The position numbers were made by a program, and so were the translations under genes. A stretch of DNA of 64,000 nt from Acetatifactor muris (GTDB lineage Bacteria > Bacillota > Clostridia > Lachnospirales > Lachnospiraceae): NCBI RefSeq assembly GCF_024623325.1, contig NZ_JANJZD010000006.1, positions 1 to 64,000 on the forward strand, read 5' to 3'. A model generated the notes under the pieces. It worked only from the letters and a program-made list of their open reading frames with translations. It was not told the DNA's origin and searched no databases. Positions 41,528-51,100 of the stretch are shown here, in pieces (position 1 is the stretch's first letter; each line of letters begins with the position of its first letter).

Positions 41528-44260
41528 TTACTCATACAGCCAGTCCAGCTTCTCCGGCGTCTCCCCGGAAAGCCCGGCATTTCTCGCCTGAAGTTCCGCA
41601 TTCGCAGGCACCACTCCCACAATGGTAAAGCCGCCTGTTCCCATATAAATCTCATGGGTTCCCTTCTCATAAAAGTAGGCATGGATATTGCAGTTGGGGC
41701 AATTCTCCGCCTGCAGCGCATTGGCATACACCACGCTTAAGCCCCCTCTGTCATCCGCGTGGGTATTGGTCTCCAGATCCGGAAGCTTCAGCCATTCCAC
41801 GCCTCCGGCATTCATATAGGCAATCAGCACTTTTACATCCTGTGAAACCTTCAGGACGATTCTTGCGCCTTCGGACATGGCACTGCCAAGGCCAAAGCGA
41901 ATCCCCGTGAGCCCGTTCAATTCCGGCGCCAGCATGGTAATGGGAGCCGCCATATCCGTAAAAATACTCTCGCCCTTTTGCACTGTATAGGTTTCGCAGG
42001 CGCATTCTTCAAGCGCAAAAGGCACTCCGCTCAGGGCTTCCGCCTCCTGCTCTTCTTCCCCTTCCCCGGGGAAAATGCCGTTCTTCATTTCCTCCAGATG
42101 CGCCTTAAAGCAGGCAAATTCCTTCTCATACTCCGGCAGGCACTGGGTCCAGTGTCCATAGGCCGAACCGTCTGTGAATGGAATTTTCCGCTGTCTGGTC
42201 TGCATACTGCAGGCATAGAGATACGTCCGCTCTGTGAGCTTTGCCAGTCTGCGGTAATGCTCCAGACTCTCCTCCCAGGGGGCCACAGCGTCTTCCAGCA
42301 GCGTCAGATCCCCCCGCAGATTTTCGTCCATGGTATATTTATAATGGAGAATGCAGAATGCCGCTTCCAGCTTCTTCGCATAACTCAGCGTAAGTTCCTC
42401 CATAGCTTCCGCGTCTGTAAGCCAGTGTGCCAGCTCCTGCCGGTTCTTCCCCGCATTTTCCTGGACTGATCGGAAAAGCGCTGCGGCTGTCCGGGCATAA
42501 TTTACTGCTTCTGCGCACATATCTGCTGTGGTCTCCCCATAAAAAGGTTCTCCTGCCAGCATTCTGCGGATTTCATCATCCGGCTGCTCTCCCGGCGTGG
42601 AAACGGATCTCCACAGTTCATAATTGGGCCTGTAACGCTTTACATTTGTAAACTGGCTCATGGTCATCCCCAGGCTCATGGTCTGCCTGTTCCCCTCTGT
42701 GATTCCCACGCGACGCAGAATTCGCGGCGCGCACTGTCCCAGCGCATTTACCGCCCGGTAAATTCTGTCAGCCCCATCTGTATCCACTGCAAAATGTCCG
42801 GCAAATACATCCCGCCAGTAAAGCCGCTCTGTATCCGGGTCTCTGTCCGGATTCCACGCATATCGAAACCATGCCCGATACCACAGCCAGTCTCTCTCCA
42901 TCTGCAGCAGCCTCTCCTGCTCTCTGTCCGGCGCATAGGGCCAGTCCCAGAAGAACAGCGGATACAGATGCAGCCCGTTGCAGTTCAGCCTGCTTCTTCC
43001 TGCCTGCATACATTTCCGAATGAATTCGGTAGCCCCATAGCGGAAAGGCTCCAGATCCGCCAGCACATGCACATTCATAATATGAGTCTGTCCGTGAGAA
43101 GCCAGCCGCTCATGAATGTCCTGCCATTTCCCCGCAGGCAGATAAGTTGTCAGACCTTCTCCATTATATTTCCACATGGTATAGAGATGATCATAGAGCG
43201 GTACCGCCTGCTCCATAACCGCGTTGGGATCGCAGTCATGTCCGCGCAGAATCAGAGGCGGCAGCTCCTTTAATCCCGCTTCTCTGACGCCTTCCTTCAC
43301 AGCCGGGATGATTGTCTGGATGAACCAGTCCGTCTTATTCTGTTTGCCCCGAAGCGCTTCTCCCAGACATACCATGAGACCGATATGGGGAAACGAGGTG
43401 ATAAACTTCACAATAGATTTGTAGGTATAGTCTCTGTTCAGCTCCGTGATCGAAGTCTGCAGCAAATCTATATGATGCTTTTCCGCCAGCGGCAGCGGAA
43501 TGTGAATACTGTAAAATTTCAGCACCAGCCAGATACCTCTGCGGTCACATTCCTCCGTAAGCCAGCCGAACATCTCCCTGTTCTTCTCATATTCTTCCTC
43601 TGTCACCTCCAGAGCTTCCGGATAGTCCTCCAGCTTCACCAGAGAGGAGAATGGCTGACCTGTCCAGAGATACAGTACATTACACCGTTCCTCCAGCAGC
43701 TGCTCCAGGAATTTCTCCCACAGTGCTTTGTCGTAAAACCAGGGGAATCTGGCCGGTGTGATGGGATACTCATAGGTCAGCCTGGGAGGCTCCACCTTTG
43801 TAAGCTGCAGTCCCACCGCCGGGCCTCTCAGGCGAAATGCAGGGGCATCCGCAAATGCCAGATCATGGTCCGCCACCGCTTCCGTCTCCTCTGCGCGAAT
43901 CCGATCCGCCAGTGCCATGGCGCCGTAAAGTGCGCCTGTCTCCGTCCCTCCCACAGCCACGAACAGATTCAGCCCCGACAGGAATGCCAGATAAAATCCT
44001 TCTCCTTCCGGCGCTTCTGTATGGTACAGCAAAAGCTTCTCCTCTTCCAGCCTCCGAATCAGACCGCCTTCCCGTCTGGTTCCCACATAGATACTGCTGA
44101 CGCCGGTCCGCTGCTCTCCGGCCTCCCATGCTGCTTCTGTCACATACTCAATGTCAAATCTCCGGTTGTTCAGTGCTTCTTCAATTCTGGCAAGCCCCGT
44201 CTCAATCCTTTTGTTCTCCGCCGCTTCCCTGATAATTTTTACTTTTTTTCCTGTTTCCAT
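41528..44260 (-). CDS. large GH67-like protein, probable glycoside hydrolase
   Basis: 910 aa. Residues 1-155 resemble the N-terminal domain of GH67 alpha-glucuronidases (LFVAVGGTETGALYGAMALADRI). A TIM-barrel-like region follows (FRLRGPAVGLQL, then LLEERCNVLYLWTG, GIWLVLKFYSIHI and ILRGHDCDP). A long helical part and a C-terminal beta-sandwich (about 760-910) complete it. Acidic residues in the barrel are candidates but no catalytic pair can be assigned by eye. It follows the GH2 gene in the same operon. No signal peptide. Ribosome site GGAGG before ATG 44260. It may act on uronic-acid-containing side chains. Confidence 0.65.
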   Translation of the reverse strand: METGKKVKIIREAAENKRIETGLARIEEALNNRRFDIEYVTEAAWEAGEQRTGVSSIYVGTRREGGLIRRLEEEKLLLYHTEAPEGEGFYLAFLSGLNLFVAVGGTETGALYGAMALADRIRAEETEAVADHDLAFADAPAFRLRGPAVGLQLTKVEPPRLTYEYPITPARFPWFYDKALWEKFLEQLLEERCNVLYLWTGQPFSSLVKLEDYPEALEVTEEEYEKNREMFGWLTEECDRRGIWLVLKFYSIHIPLPLAEKHHIDLLQTSITELNRDYTYKSIVKFITSFPHIGLMVCLGEALRGKQNKTDWFIQTIIPAVKEGVREAGLKELPPLILRGHDCDPNAVMEQAVPLYDHLYTMWKYNGEGLTTYLPAGKWQDIHERLASHGQTHIMNVHVLADLEPFRYGATEFIRKCMQAGRSRLNCNGLHLYPLFFWDWPYAPDREQERLLQMERDWLWYRAWFRYAWNPDRDPDTERLYWRDVFAGHFAVDTDGADRIYRAVNALGQCAPRILRRVGITEGNRQTMSLGMTMSQFTNVKRYRPNYELWRSVSTPGEQPDDEIRRMLAGEPFYGETTADMCAEAVNYARTAAALFRSVQENAGKNRQELAHWLTDAEAMEELTLSYAKKLEAAFCILHYKYTMDENLRGDLTLLEDAVAPWEESLEHYRRLAKLTERTYLYACSMQTRQRKIPFTDGSAYGHWTQCLPEYEKEFACFKAHLEEMKNGIFPGEGEEEQEAEALSGVPFALEECACETYTVQKGESIFTDMAAPITMLAPELNGLTGIRFGLGSAMSEGARIVLKVSQDVKVLIAYMNAGGVEWLKLPDLETNTHADDRGGLSVVYANALQAENCPNCNIHAYFYEKGTHEIYMGTGGFTIVGVVPANAELQARNAGLSGETPEKLDWLYE

Positions 44261-44339
44261 ACTTTCCTCCGTTTTACTGTATACATCTTCGAATTTGCCT
44301 TTATTGCTTTCCTTTCCATGCAAGGCGGTGCCGCCTTCC

Positions 44340-47300
44340 TTATCTGCCTCGCAGCAGCGCATCCAGATTGGCGTTTACTCCCATGCGTCCTGTGGTCTCC
44401 AGGCTCACCGCCAGAAGCTTCCCTTTTCCTGCCGGAATCTCCAGCACAAAGGGGAGCTTTCCCTTGGCGCCGCTGTCTGCACGGAAACCGTCTCTGGCAT
44501 AGGTATATACCCTGCACTTTCCCTCTGATGCGGTGTCCACAAAATACCCGCCCAGCACATCGATATACCCCTCCCTGTCATTGTACAGCATGTTCATGGA
44601 GTAACTGCGGTATGTTTCATCCGCGGCTGCGAAAAATACTTCCTGACATTTCTTCAGCCCAATGTCTTCTCCCTGCATTCTGAAAATGACACTTTTGTCA
44701 TCTCCCCAGAGAAGCACCACAGTCCTGCCCTCTTCTGTAAGCTTCTCCGCAGTCCTCTCCAGCTTTGCCCTGTTCTCTTCCACAAGCGGCGGCAGAATCA
44801 CATGACCTGTACAGGAATCCTCCACAGAACCGCTCTTCTCAAGTTCCTCCGGCAAAATCCTCCACGCCGCAGGGTATACCGTCAGCGTTAACTTTTCCCC
44901 GTACAGCCGGTCGCCGCCGAAAGCAGCCTCCTCTGTCACGTCCCTGACACAGCCCTCCACCGTCACTTCGGTCACTCTCTCCACAAAAGGAACGGTCACT
45001 TCCACGGTACCCAGGAACGCTGAGGACGCCGCCTCCACCGACCCTGTCAGCAGGAAATTCTCCTGTCCCGAGACAGCCTGGACTTCCAGGCACCTGTCCT
45101 CCCCGCTGTCGTTCAGCAGCCATACCTCCACGGGAATCTTCTCCCCGCCATAGACATATGTCCTGGGACAGTAGAAATTCATTCTCACGGGAATCAGACT
45201 GTCCCGATAAGCAAAATAGGCTCTCTTCGGCACGCGCTCGCAATCCACCAGCGTCTTCATCCAGCCGGCCGGCCAGGCATCAATCAGCAGATGAATGGCC
45301 GTATGGCTGATGATATCCGCTCTTCTGCGGAAGGCATCCGTCATCAGAGTCGTAGCCTTAGCCTGGAAAATCTGGCTCTCCCTGACCCAGTCTTCCATGG
45401 TCTCCTGCTCCTGATACCAGTCTCCCTGAAGAGAATGTGTCTGGGAACGCAGGATTTTATCCGGGTACCAGTGTCCCTTTTCATCCGTTTTCAGCCACGC
45501 CTCCGGGTATCTGGTCTTCATCACATGCAGATTGTCCAGCCCCTCCGCTCCGTACTCTCCGCAGCCCGTCATCCAGCCCGCCTTTACTGCGGGCAGATAC
45601 CCGGCCAGCAGCTTGCCGATGGGCATGGCATGATGGGAATACCACATGGTATAACAATGAAAATCCGGCATTCCTTCCACTGTGGGCGGCTCGTAATCCC
45701 CCTCTACATTCTTCACCACGCGTCCCGGATTTTCCGTGTAGATAGCCTGCCTGGCCGCCACAAAAAAGGCTTCCAGCTCATCTCTCATCAAATGCCTGTG
45801 TCCCTTGGTCACACTCCTGACAGAGCCTTTTGATTTCGGGTCCTCTGTCTTTCTGATGGACATGGGCTCATTGATCAGCGTCACCATCACGGAAGAGGGA
45901 TGATTGCGGATCAGATGCTCCAGCTCCACACACTGACGGACCCCTTCCGCAAACTGGGGCCTGCGCATAAAGCTGAACAGCGGCAGGTCACACTGGTGCA
46001 TCATGCCCAGCATATCAAAATAATCGTAAATCTCACGCTGCACCGGCCTTTGGGTCACGCGGTAATAGTTCATATTGCAGAGCTTTGCAATCAAGATATC
46101 ATCTGTCAGTGTGTCCCAGTCCTTCCGCATCACACACTGCTGCAGATGTCCCATCTCATTGGCCCCCCGCAGCACCACAGGCCGATTGTTCAGGTAGAAT
46201 TTCCCCTTCGGCACACTGTTCTCATCGCTGACAAACTTGCGGATTCCCACAGTCTCTGTCAGACGGCTTACACAGGAAACCTGCGCTTCCTGCCGCCCTC
46301 GGTTGGCATTTCTCTCTGCCTCTGCCCCGATCTCTCCCGCTTTCGCCGGTGCCAGCTCCAGCAGCGCGCCATACAGCCAGGGAGTCTCCGGCTCCCACAG
46401 TCTGTAGTCTTTCATCTCGACCACAAAGCGATACTCATTCTGCCCCACACCGATATATGGCACCGGATGCGTGTGTTCCGCCAGGGCCTCTCCCCTGAAA
46501 TTTCTGGGAAGAATCCGCAGCTGCAGCTCATATCCCATCTGCAGCTCCTCTGTATAATTCCTCACCCCGACTCTCACCTGTGCCGTATGTGTATCAATAT
46601 CCGGACAGACAAAGACATCCTCCACATAGATGACAGGACGATATTCCAGTGTCACCCTTCCCGTGATGCCAGCACCTGCAGGGCAGTGATGCCAGCCAAT
46701 TTCCGGGTCATCCCATCCCGGTCCCGTGGCAGCATACAGCTTGTCGCCATCCAGCAGGTCTCCCACGCCCATCATGGGAATGTCATTCCGGCATTCTACC
46801 ACAAGTTCGTTGTCCCCGCCGGCATGTACATAATCCGACACGTCAAAGGAAAAAGGAGCGAACAGCCCTTCATGGCTTCCCACAAAGCATCCGTTCACGT
46901 ACACTTCCGCGATATAATCCACACTCTGAAACTGCAGAACCACTCTCTCTTGGGGCCCTGACTCCCTTGCGGAAAAGAAGGTTCTGTAATATCCTCTCCA
47001 CTTGCCCTTCTCTCCCGCAGGGCCTCTGTAATCCGGCAGTGTCACTTTCTCCCAGGCTGCGTCCGCCCTGTCTCTGTCCGTGAAGACTTCCCCCTTTTCC
47101 AGGTACCGGAACTCAAACTGTGCAAGCTCCGTGATTTCTGTCCCTGTTTCCTGTACGGGAAGATGATTTTCCATAAACGGACGATACTTCTCCCGCATCG
47201 CCGCAAGCTCCTTTTCAAATGCCTTCAGCCGCTCCTCATGGGGAATCTCCTGTCTGAAGCACACTGCCTTGCGGGGAAATGGCCTGTCGCTTTTTTCAAA

Positions 47301-47399
47301 CAGCCTGCCGTTTTTCTCCACCGGCGGAATTTCACAATGCTTTTCTGTCACATGAATCCGATTGTCTGCTATATCCTGAAAAATATCCTTCTGAGCCAT
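44340..47399 (-). CDS. GH2 family glycosidase (beta-galactosidase/glucuronidase type)
   Basis: 1019 aa. An N-terminal sugar-binding domain has WRGYYRTFFSARES and YVNGCFVGSHEGLFAPFSFD. An immunoglobulin-like domain follows, then the TIM barrel with RGANEMGHLQQ and the acid/base Glu in LINEPMS. The nucleophile Glu is probably in TGCGEYGAEGLDN. A C-terminal beta-sandwich ends the protein. It removes beta-linked galactose, glucuronate or galacturonate; the family does not allow a choice. It precedes the GH67-like gene by about 80 bases. GGGAGG before ATG 47399. No signal peptide. Confidence 0.88.
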   Translation of the reverse strand: MAQKDIFQDIADNRIHVTEKHCEIPPVEKNGRLFEKSDRPFPRKAVCFRQEIPHEERLKAFEKELAAMREKYRPFMENHLPVQETGTEITELAQFEFRYLEKGEVFTDRDRADAAWEKVTLPDYRGPAGEKGKWRGYYRTFFSARESGPQERVVLQFQSVDYIAEVYVNGCFVGSHEGLFAPFSFDVSDYVHAGGDNELVVECRNDIPMMGVGDLLDGDKLYAATGPGWDDPEIGWHHCPAGAGITGRVTLEYRPVIYVEDVFVCPDIDTHTAQVRVGVRNYTEELQMGYELQLRILPRNFRGEALAEHTHPVPYIGVGQNEYRFVVEMKDYRLWEPETPWLYGALLELAPAKAGEIGAEAERNANRGRQEAQVSCVSRLTETVGIRKFVSDENSVPKGKFYLNNRPVVLRGANEMGHLQQCVMRKDWDTLTDDILIAKLCNMNYYRVTQRPVQREIYDYFDMLGMMHQCDLPLFSFMRRPQFAEGVRQCVELEHLIRNHPSSVMVTLINEPMSIRKTEDPKSKGSVRSVTKGHRHLMRDELEAFFVAARQAIYTENPGRVVKNVEGDYEPPTVEGMPDFHCYTMWYSHHAMPIGKLLAGYLPAVKAGWMTGCGEYGAEGLDNLHVMKTRYPEAWLKTDEKGHWYPDKILRSQTHSLQGDWYQEQETMEDWVRESQIFQAKATTLMTDAFRRRADIISHTAIHLLIDAWPAGWMKTLVDCERVPKRAYFAYRDSLIPVRMNFYCPRTYVYGGEKIPVEVWLLNDSGEDRCLEVQAVSGQENFLLTGSVEAASSAFLGTVEVTVPFVERVTEVTVEGCVRDVTEEAAFGGDRLYGEKLTLTVYPAAWRILPEELEKSGSVEDSCTGHVILPPLVEENRAKLERTAEKLTEEGRTVVLLWGDDKSVIFRMQGEDIGLKKCQEVFFAAADETYRSYSMNMLYNDREGYIDVLGGYFVDTASEGKCRVYTYARDGFRADSGAKGKLPFVLEIPAGKGKLLAVSLETTGRMGVNANLDALLRGR

Positions 47400-47444
47400 A
47401 TGACCTCCCTTCCTTTACGCAGTCAGAAAATCTGCATTTTCTCC

Positions 47445-47450
47445 ATTGTA
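47445..47450 (-). promoter_or_regulatory. extended -10 box of the block C operon
   Basis: TACAAT on the minus strand (47450-47445), preceded by TG as TGTTACAAT, 45 bases before the GH2 start. There is no good -35. A weak relative of the block B operator core (AAAGCTTTCACTT) is at 47511-47523. Confidence 0.45.
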
Positions 47451-47572
47451 ACACGGCAGCGGAGGAGCCAAAATCATAATAATTTCAAAAAGTTGACTTA
47501 ATGCAAGCAAAAAGCTTTCACTTGAGCCATTACACATTATAAAAGTCCAATCGAAATAAGTGTTTTGTTTCA

Positions 47573-47601
47573 TTGTAACGCAGATAATGAATTGCTATAA
47601 T
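47573..47601 (+). promoter_or_regulatory. promoter of the divergent GH29 gene
   Basis: -35 TTGTAA (47573-47578), 17 bases, perfect -10 TATAAT (47596-47601), 60 bases before the start codon at 47662. Transcription starting near 47608 leaves a leader of about 54 bases. Confidence 0.75.
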
Positions 47602-47661
47602 GGAACCTGGATAAGAGAGCACCTTCAGCTTTATGCTAATACAAAACAAGGAGGCGTTGTT

Positions 47662-48930
47662 ATGAAAGCAAAACCAACCCAAAGGCAACTGGAATTCATG
47701 GAATGGGAGTTCGGACTGTTCTTTCATTTTGGAATCCGCACCTTTTATCCCGGCCATAAGGACTGGGACGGCAACGAGGCGGCAATGCTGCCGGAGGGCT
47801 TCAACCCGCCGAACCTGGACTGCAGACAGTGGATTCGGACCGCAAAGGAAGCGGGGGCCGCTTACGCGATTATGACCTGCAAGCATCACGACGGCTTTGC
47901 AAACTGGCCGTCCAAATACACCTCCTATAATATCTCTCAGACTCCCTGGAAGGACGGCAAAGGTGATGTGGTGGCAGATTATGTGGCAGCCTGCAGAGAA
48001 TACGGGCTGAAAGTGGGCTTGTACTTTTCTCCGGCAGATGCCAATATCATCGGGAAAAATCTGACAGCCGCGGAATATGATCAGAACTTTATCGACCAGA
48101 TCTCGGAGCTTCTGACCAATTACGGCAAGATTGACTATCTGTGGTTTGACGGCTGCGGCTCAGAAGGGCATGAATACGACCAGGAGAGAATCATAGGTGT
48201 CATCCGTTCCCTGCAGCCTGAGATTTTGATATTCAATATGTGGGATCCCGATACCAGATGGATTGGAAATGAAGAAGGGATTGCGCCCATTCGAAGTTAC
48301 AACGAAGTGGATGCATTGGATTTTTCCGTGCGCACAGACAGGAAAGACATTTTGGATAACCGCAGTTTTCTTCCGGCGGAATGTGATATCAGAATGCGCC
48401 GAGATACCTGGTTTGCCAGCGAGCAGGATCAGGATACAGTGAAGACGCTGGATCAGCTGATGGGCATCTATGATTATACAATAGGAAGGGGATGTAATCT
48501 GCTGCTGAATATCGGTCCCGATGCTTCCGGGCTGCTGCCCGAAGTTGATACAAACCGACTGCTGGAATTTGCGCAGGCGCTGAAGGCCCGTTTCAGCAAG
48601 CCTGTCCTTACCCTGGAAAATCCTCTTCTGGATACGGAAAATCAGGAACTGATCATTGATCTGCCGGAAGAAACCACCATCAACTGCATTGTTCTCTCGG
48701 AGCATCTGGAAGAGGGAGAATATATCCGCAGCTTTCAGATTTATTCCCAGCCTGTACTGGCCGGAAGACGACTGCTTTTCCATGAAGGATATCATGTAGG
48801 ACATAAGGCGGTATGCACCTTCCCGGCGGTGGCCTCGAAACGTTTTATCCTTGTCTTTGATGCGGAGAAAAAGCCGGATTGTCTGAAGGAAGTCAAATTC
48901 TTTTACACCAAAAATGAGTATGGATTCTGA
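47662..48930 (+). CDS. alpha-L-fucosidase, GH29
   Basis: 422 aa. Motifs: EFGLFFHFGIRTFYPGHKDW at the start, YAIMTCKHHDGFANWPS, the nucleophile region IDYLWFDGCG, and RGCNLLLNIGPDASG. A C-terminal beta domain follows. AAGGAGG lies 7 bases before ATG 47662; the longer frame to 47560 runs through the promoter. It is a single-gene unit divergent from block C. It differs from the GH29 genes at 25199 and 38268 in the N-terminal part, so its specificity may differ. No signal peptide. Confidence 0.93.
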   Translation: MKAKPTQRQLEFMEWEFGLFFHFGIRTFYPGHKDWDGNEAAMLPEGFNPPNLDCRQWIRTAKEAGAAYAIMTCKHHDGFANWPSKYTSYNISQTPWKDGKGDVVADYVAACREYGLKVGLYFSPADANIIGKNLTAAEYDQNFIDQISELLTNYGKIDYLWFDGCGSEGHEYDQERIIGVIRSLQPEILIFNMWDPDTRWIGNEEGIAPIRSYNEVDALDFSVRTDRKDILDNRSFLPAECDIRMRRDTWFASEQDQDTVKTLDQLMGIYDYTIGRGCNLLLNIGPDASGLLPEVDTNRLLEFAQALKARFSKPVLTLENPLLDTENQELIIDLPEETTINCIVLSEHLEEGEYIRSFQIYSQPVLAGRRLLFHEGYHVGHKAVCTFPAVASKRFILVFDAEKKPDCLKEVKFFYTKNEYGF

Positions 48931-48949
48931 ATCTCTGACAGACAATGAC

Positions 48950-48976
48950 AGACAGCCTGCGGCTGTCTGTCACTGC
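48950..48976. other. perfect hairpin between convergent GH29 and GH105 genes
   Basis: TGACAGACAGCC (48950-48961) and GGCTGTCTGTCA (48965-48976) form a 12-base stem with a 3-base loop. No T run follows on either strand, and its right arm covers the GH105 stop codon. It probably protects or ends the two convergent transcripts. Confidence 0.6.
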
Positions 48977-50040
48977 TGTTCCATGGCTCCTGCCGCCCAT
49001 AAGCAACCGCACAGGGCCTCCTGACCGTTGACTTTCCGGGGATAATGCACATAATCCTCATAGCTTTTCTGCACACAAAGCCCCTCACAGGCCCCATGGA
49101 CGTCCAAAAGTCCTTCCGAATTTTCAACGATCCGGCTTTTCATCCCCTCATAGCCTCTTTTCACCGCATTTTCATAGACTTCCCCCTGCACCAGCCCCAG
49201 CCGGAGAGCACGGCGGAAAGCATAGGTAAACATGGCGCTGCCCGACACATCACACCAGTTGTCCGGTCTGCCCGGACGGTCCACCACCTGATACCACAGC
49301 CCGCACGCGTCCTGCACCCTGACCAGACCTGCCAGAAGCTCCGACAGCTGCTTTTTAGCTGTCTCAAAAGCCGGATGCCCCTCTGGCACCATATCCAGCA
49401 CCTCCGACAGGATCAAGGCATACCAGCCAAGGCCCTCGCTCCAGACGCAGGGCGATTTCCCGTCCTCCCCCGCCCAGGCCGCCAGACTGTCCTCACTGTA
49501 GGCATGAACCAGCAGACCGTCATGAACATGACAATACCGATAGATCAGTTCAAGCTGCCGCTTTGTCTCGTCAAAACAGGCCGGTTCCCGGAACATTCTT
49601 CCGTAGCGGCAGTAAAACATCTGCCCCATAAAGACGCCGTCCACCCACATCTGCCCGGGCAGCCCATTCCTGACATGGAGGAAGCCGCCCTCCCGGGTCC
49701 TTGGATAGTCCCGGAAAGCCTCATAGATACGGCGGCAGGCTTTCCCATAACGAGCCTCCCCGGTCTGCCCGTACATCCAGACCAGGACGGCGCCCGCCAT
49801 CATATCATCCATGCTGTTCCCCTTAAACCCGATGACCTCCCCGTCCGCCGTCACATGTGACCGGCAGTATTCCTCTATGTACGCCAGATACCGCTGATCT
49901 CTCACGGCTTCCCACAGCTTTGCGAAGCCCATCAGCAGATATCCCTGGGGATAGGACCAGTCCTTGTAAGGGTACCCGCCCGCCCGGGGAAATCTTCTCA
50001 TCACCGTATCCGCAAGCCTTACTGCATACCCAGTGTCCAT
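48970..50040 (-). CDS. GH105 unsaturated rhamnogalacturonyl hydrolase
   Basis: 356 aa. The alpha/alpha barrel is shown by YKDWSYPQGYLLMGFAKLW, WVDGVFMGQMF with the key Asp, CVWSEGLGWYALIL and WYQVVDRPGRPDNWCDVSGS. GH105 enzymes hydrate the C4-C5 double bond of unsaturated galacturonate or glucuronate left by polysaccharide lyases. No lyase gene is in the window, so the substrate would come from other enzymes or neighbours. The ATG at 50040 has GGGAGG upstream; the longer frame runs into the aldo-keto reductase gene. Last gene of block D. Confidence 0.9.
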   Translation of the reverse strand: MDTGYAVRLADTVMRRFPRAGGYPYKDWSYPQGYLLMGFAKLWEAVRDQRYLAYIEEYCRSHVTADGEVIGFKGNSMDDMMAGAVLVWMYGQTGEARYGKACRRIYEAFRDYPRTREGGFLHVRNGLPGQMWVDGVFMGQMFYCRYGRMFREPACFDETKRQLELIYRYCHVHDGLLVHAYSEDSLAAWAGEDGKSPCVWSEGLGWYALILSEVLDMVPEGHPAFETAKKQLSELLAGLVRVQDACGLWYQVVDRPGRPDNWCDVSGSAMFTYAFRRALRLGLVQGEVYENAVKRGYEGMKSRIVENSEGLLDVHGACEGLCVQKSYEDYVHYPRKVNGQEALCGCLWAAGAMEQQ

Positions 50041-50062
50041 GCCCTTTTCCTCCCTGCTCTCC

Positions 50063-51070
50063 TCAATACGCTTCCCTTGCATAAGGAGAAAGGATCCGGT
50101 CAATTCTGCGGATTTCCTCCTCGGAAAACGCCGTATTTTCCATGGCTTTTAGATTATCGTCAATCTGGGAAAGCCTGCTGGCCCCGATAATCAAGGTGGC
50201 CACAGGGGCAGTCCGGAAGCACCAGGCAAGGGCCATCTGGGCCAGGGTCTGTCCCCGCTCCCCGGCAATCGCATTGAGTTCCTTTGCCGTGGCCACCTTT
50301 TCCGCCGTCACCTGCTCCTCCTTTAAAAATACACTGTTTCCCGCTGCCCTGGAACCCTCTTTGACCCCGTCAAAATACCGGTCCGTCAAAATACCCTGGG
50401 CCAGACACATGTAAGCCGCCGCTCCTACCCCGTGCTTTTCCAACAGCGGCATCAGCTTTCCCTCCGGTCTGCGGTCAAACATACTGTAATTGACCTGATG
50501 CACCAGACAGTGGATCCCCCTGTCCTCCATGGCCTTCAATATGTTCTCCGTAAGCTCGGAATCATAATTGGAAATCCCCACGTACAGCGCCTTCCCTGAC
50601 CTTACAATATACTCCAGGGCCTCAATGGTTTCCTCAATGGGCGTATTCCTGTCCGGTCTGTGGTGATAAAATAAATCCACATAATCCAGTCCCAGTCTCC
50701 GCAGACTGTTATCGCAGGAAGCCACCAGATTCTTCTTTGACCCCCATTCCCCATAGGGTCCGGGCCAGTGACGGTATCCTGCCTTTGTGGCGATAAACAG
50801 CTCATCCCTGTACGCGGCCAAATCTTTCCGGACAATCTTTCCGAAGCATTCCTCCGCGCTTCCCGGAGGCGGACCATAGTTATTGGCAATGTCAAAACAG
50901 GTAATCCCCCTGTCAAAGGCCCCCAGAACCATTTCCCGGGCATTGGAATAGGAAGACCCCTCCCCGAAATTATGCCACAATCCCAGAGACAAAAACGGCA
51001 GCATCACACCGCTCTTCCCGCACCTTCTGTACACCATATCCTCATATCTCGCTTCATTGGCTATATACAT
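50063..51070 (-). CDS. aldo-keto reductase, L-glyceraldehyde 3-phosphate reductase-like
   Basis: 335 aa. The sequence starts like YghZ of E. coli (RYEDMVYRRCGKSGVMLPF, then LSLGLWHNFG). The catalytic tetrad is visible: Asp and Tyr in CFDIANNYG, Lys in ATKAGYR, His in LFYHHRPDRN. It reduces an aldehyde or keto sugar with NADPH in the cytoplasm; the block setting suggests a sugar derivative. The ATG at 51070 is chosen over GTG 51076 because it has better spacing to AAGGGTGG. It lies between the GH88 and GH105 genes, with gaps of 30 and 22 bases. Confidence 0.9.
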   Translation of the reverse strand: MYIANEARYEDMVYRRCGKSGVMLPFLSLGLWHNFGEGSSYSNAREMVLGAFDRGITCFDIANNYGPPPGSAEECFGKIVRKDLAAYRDELFIATKAGYRHWPGPYGEWGSKKNLVASCDNSLRRLGLDYVDLFYHHRPDRNTPIEETIEALEYIVRSGKALYVGISNYDSELTENILKAMEDRGIHCLVHQVNYSMFDRRPEGKLMPLLEKHGVGAAAYMCLAQGILTDRYFDGVKEGSRAAGNSVFLKEEQVTAEKVATAKELNAIAGERGQTLAQMALAWCFRTAPVATLIIGASRLSQIDDNLKAMENTAFSEEEIRRIDRILSPYAREAY

Positions 51071-51100
51071 TTCCACCCTTCCCTTCCCATTTCCATCCGC

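Noticed and set aside
44340..44362. Extended start of the GH67-like gene at 44362
   Set aside because: It would overlap the end of the GH2 gene, while GGAGG stands directly before the ATG at 44260.
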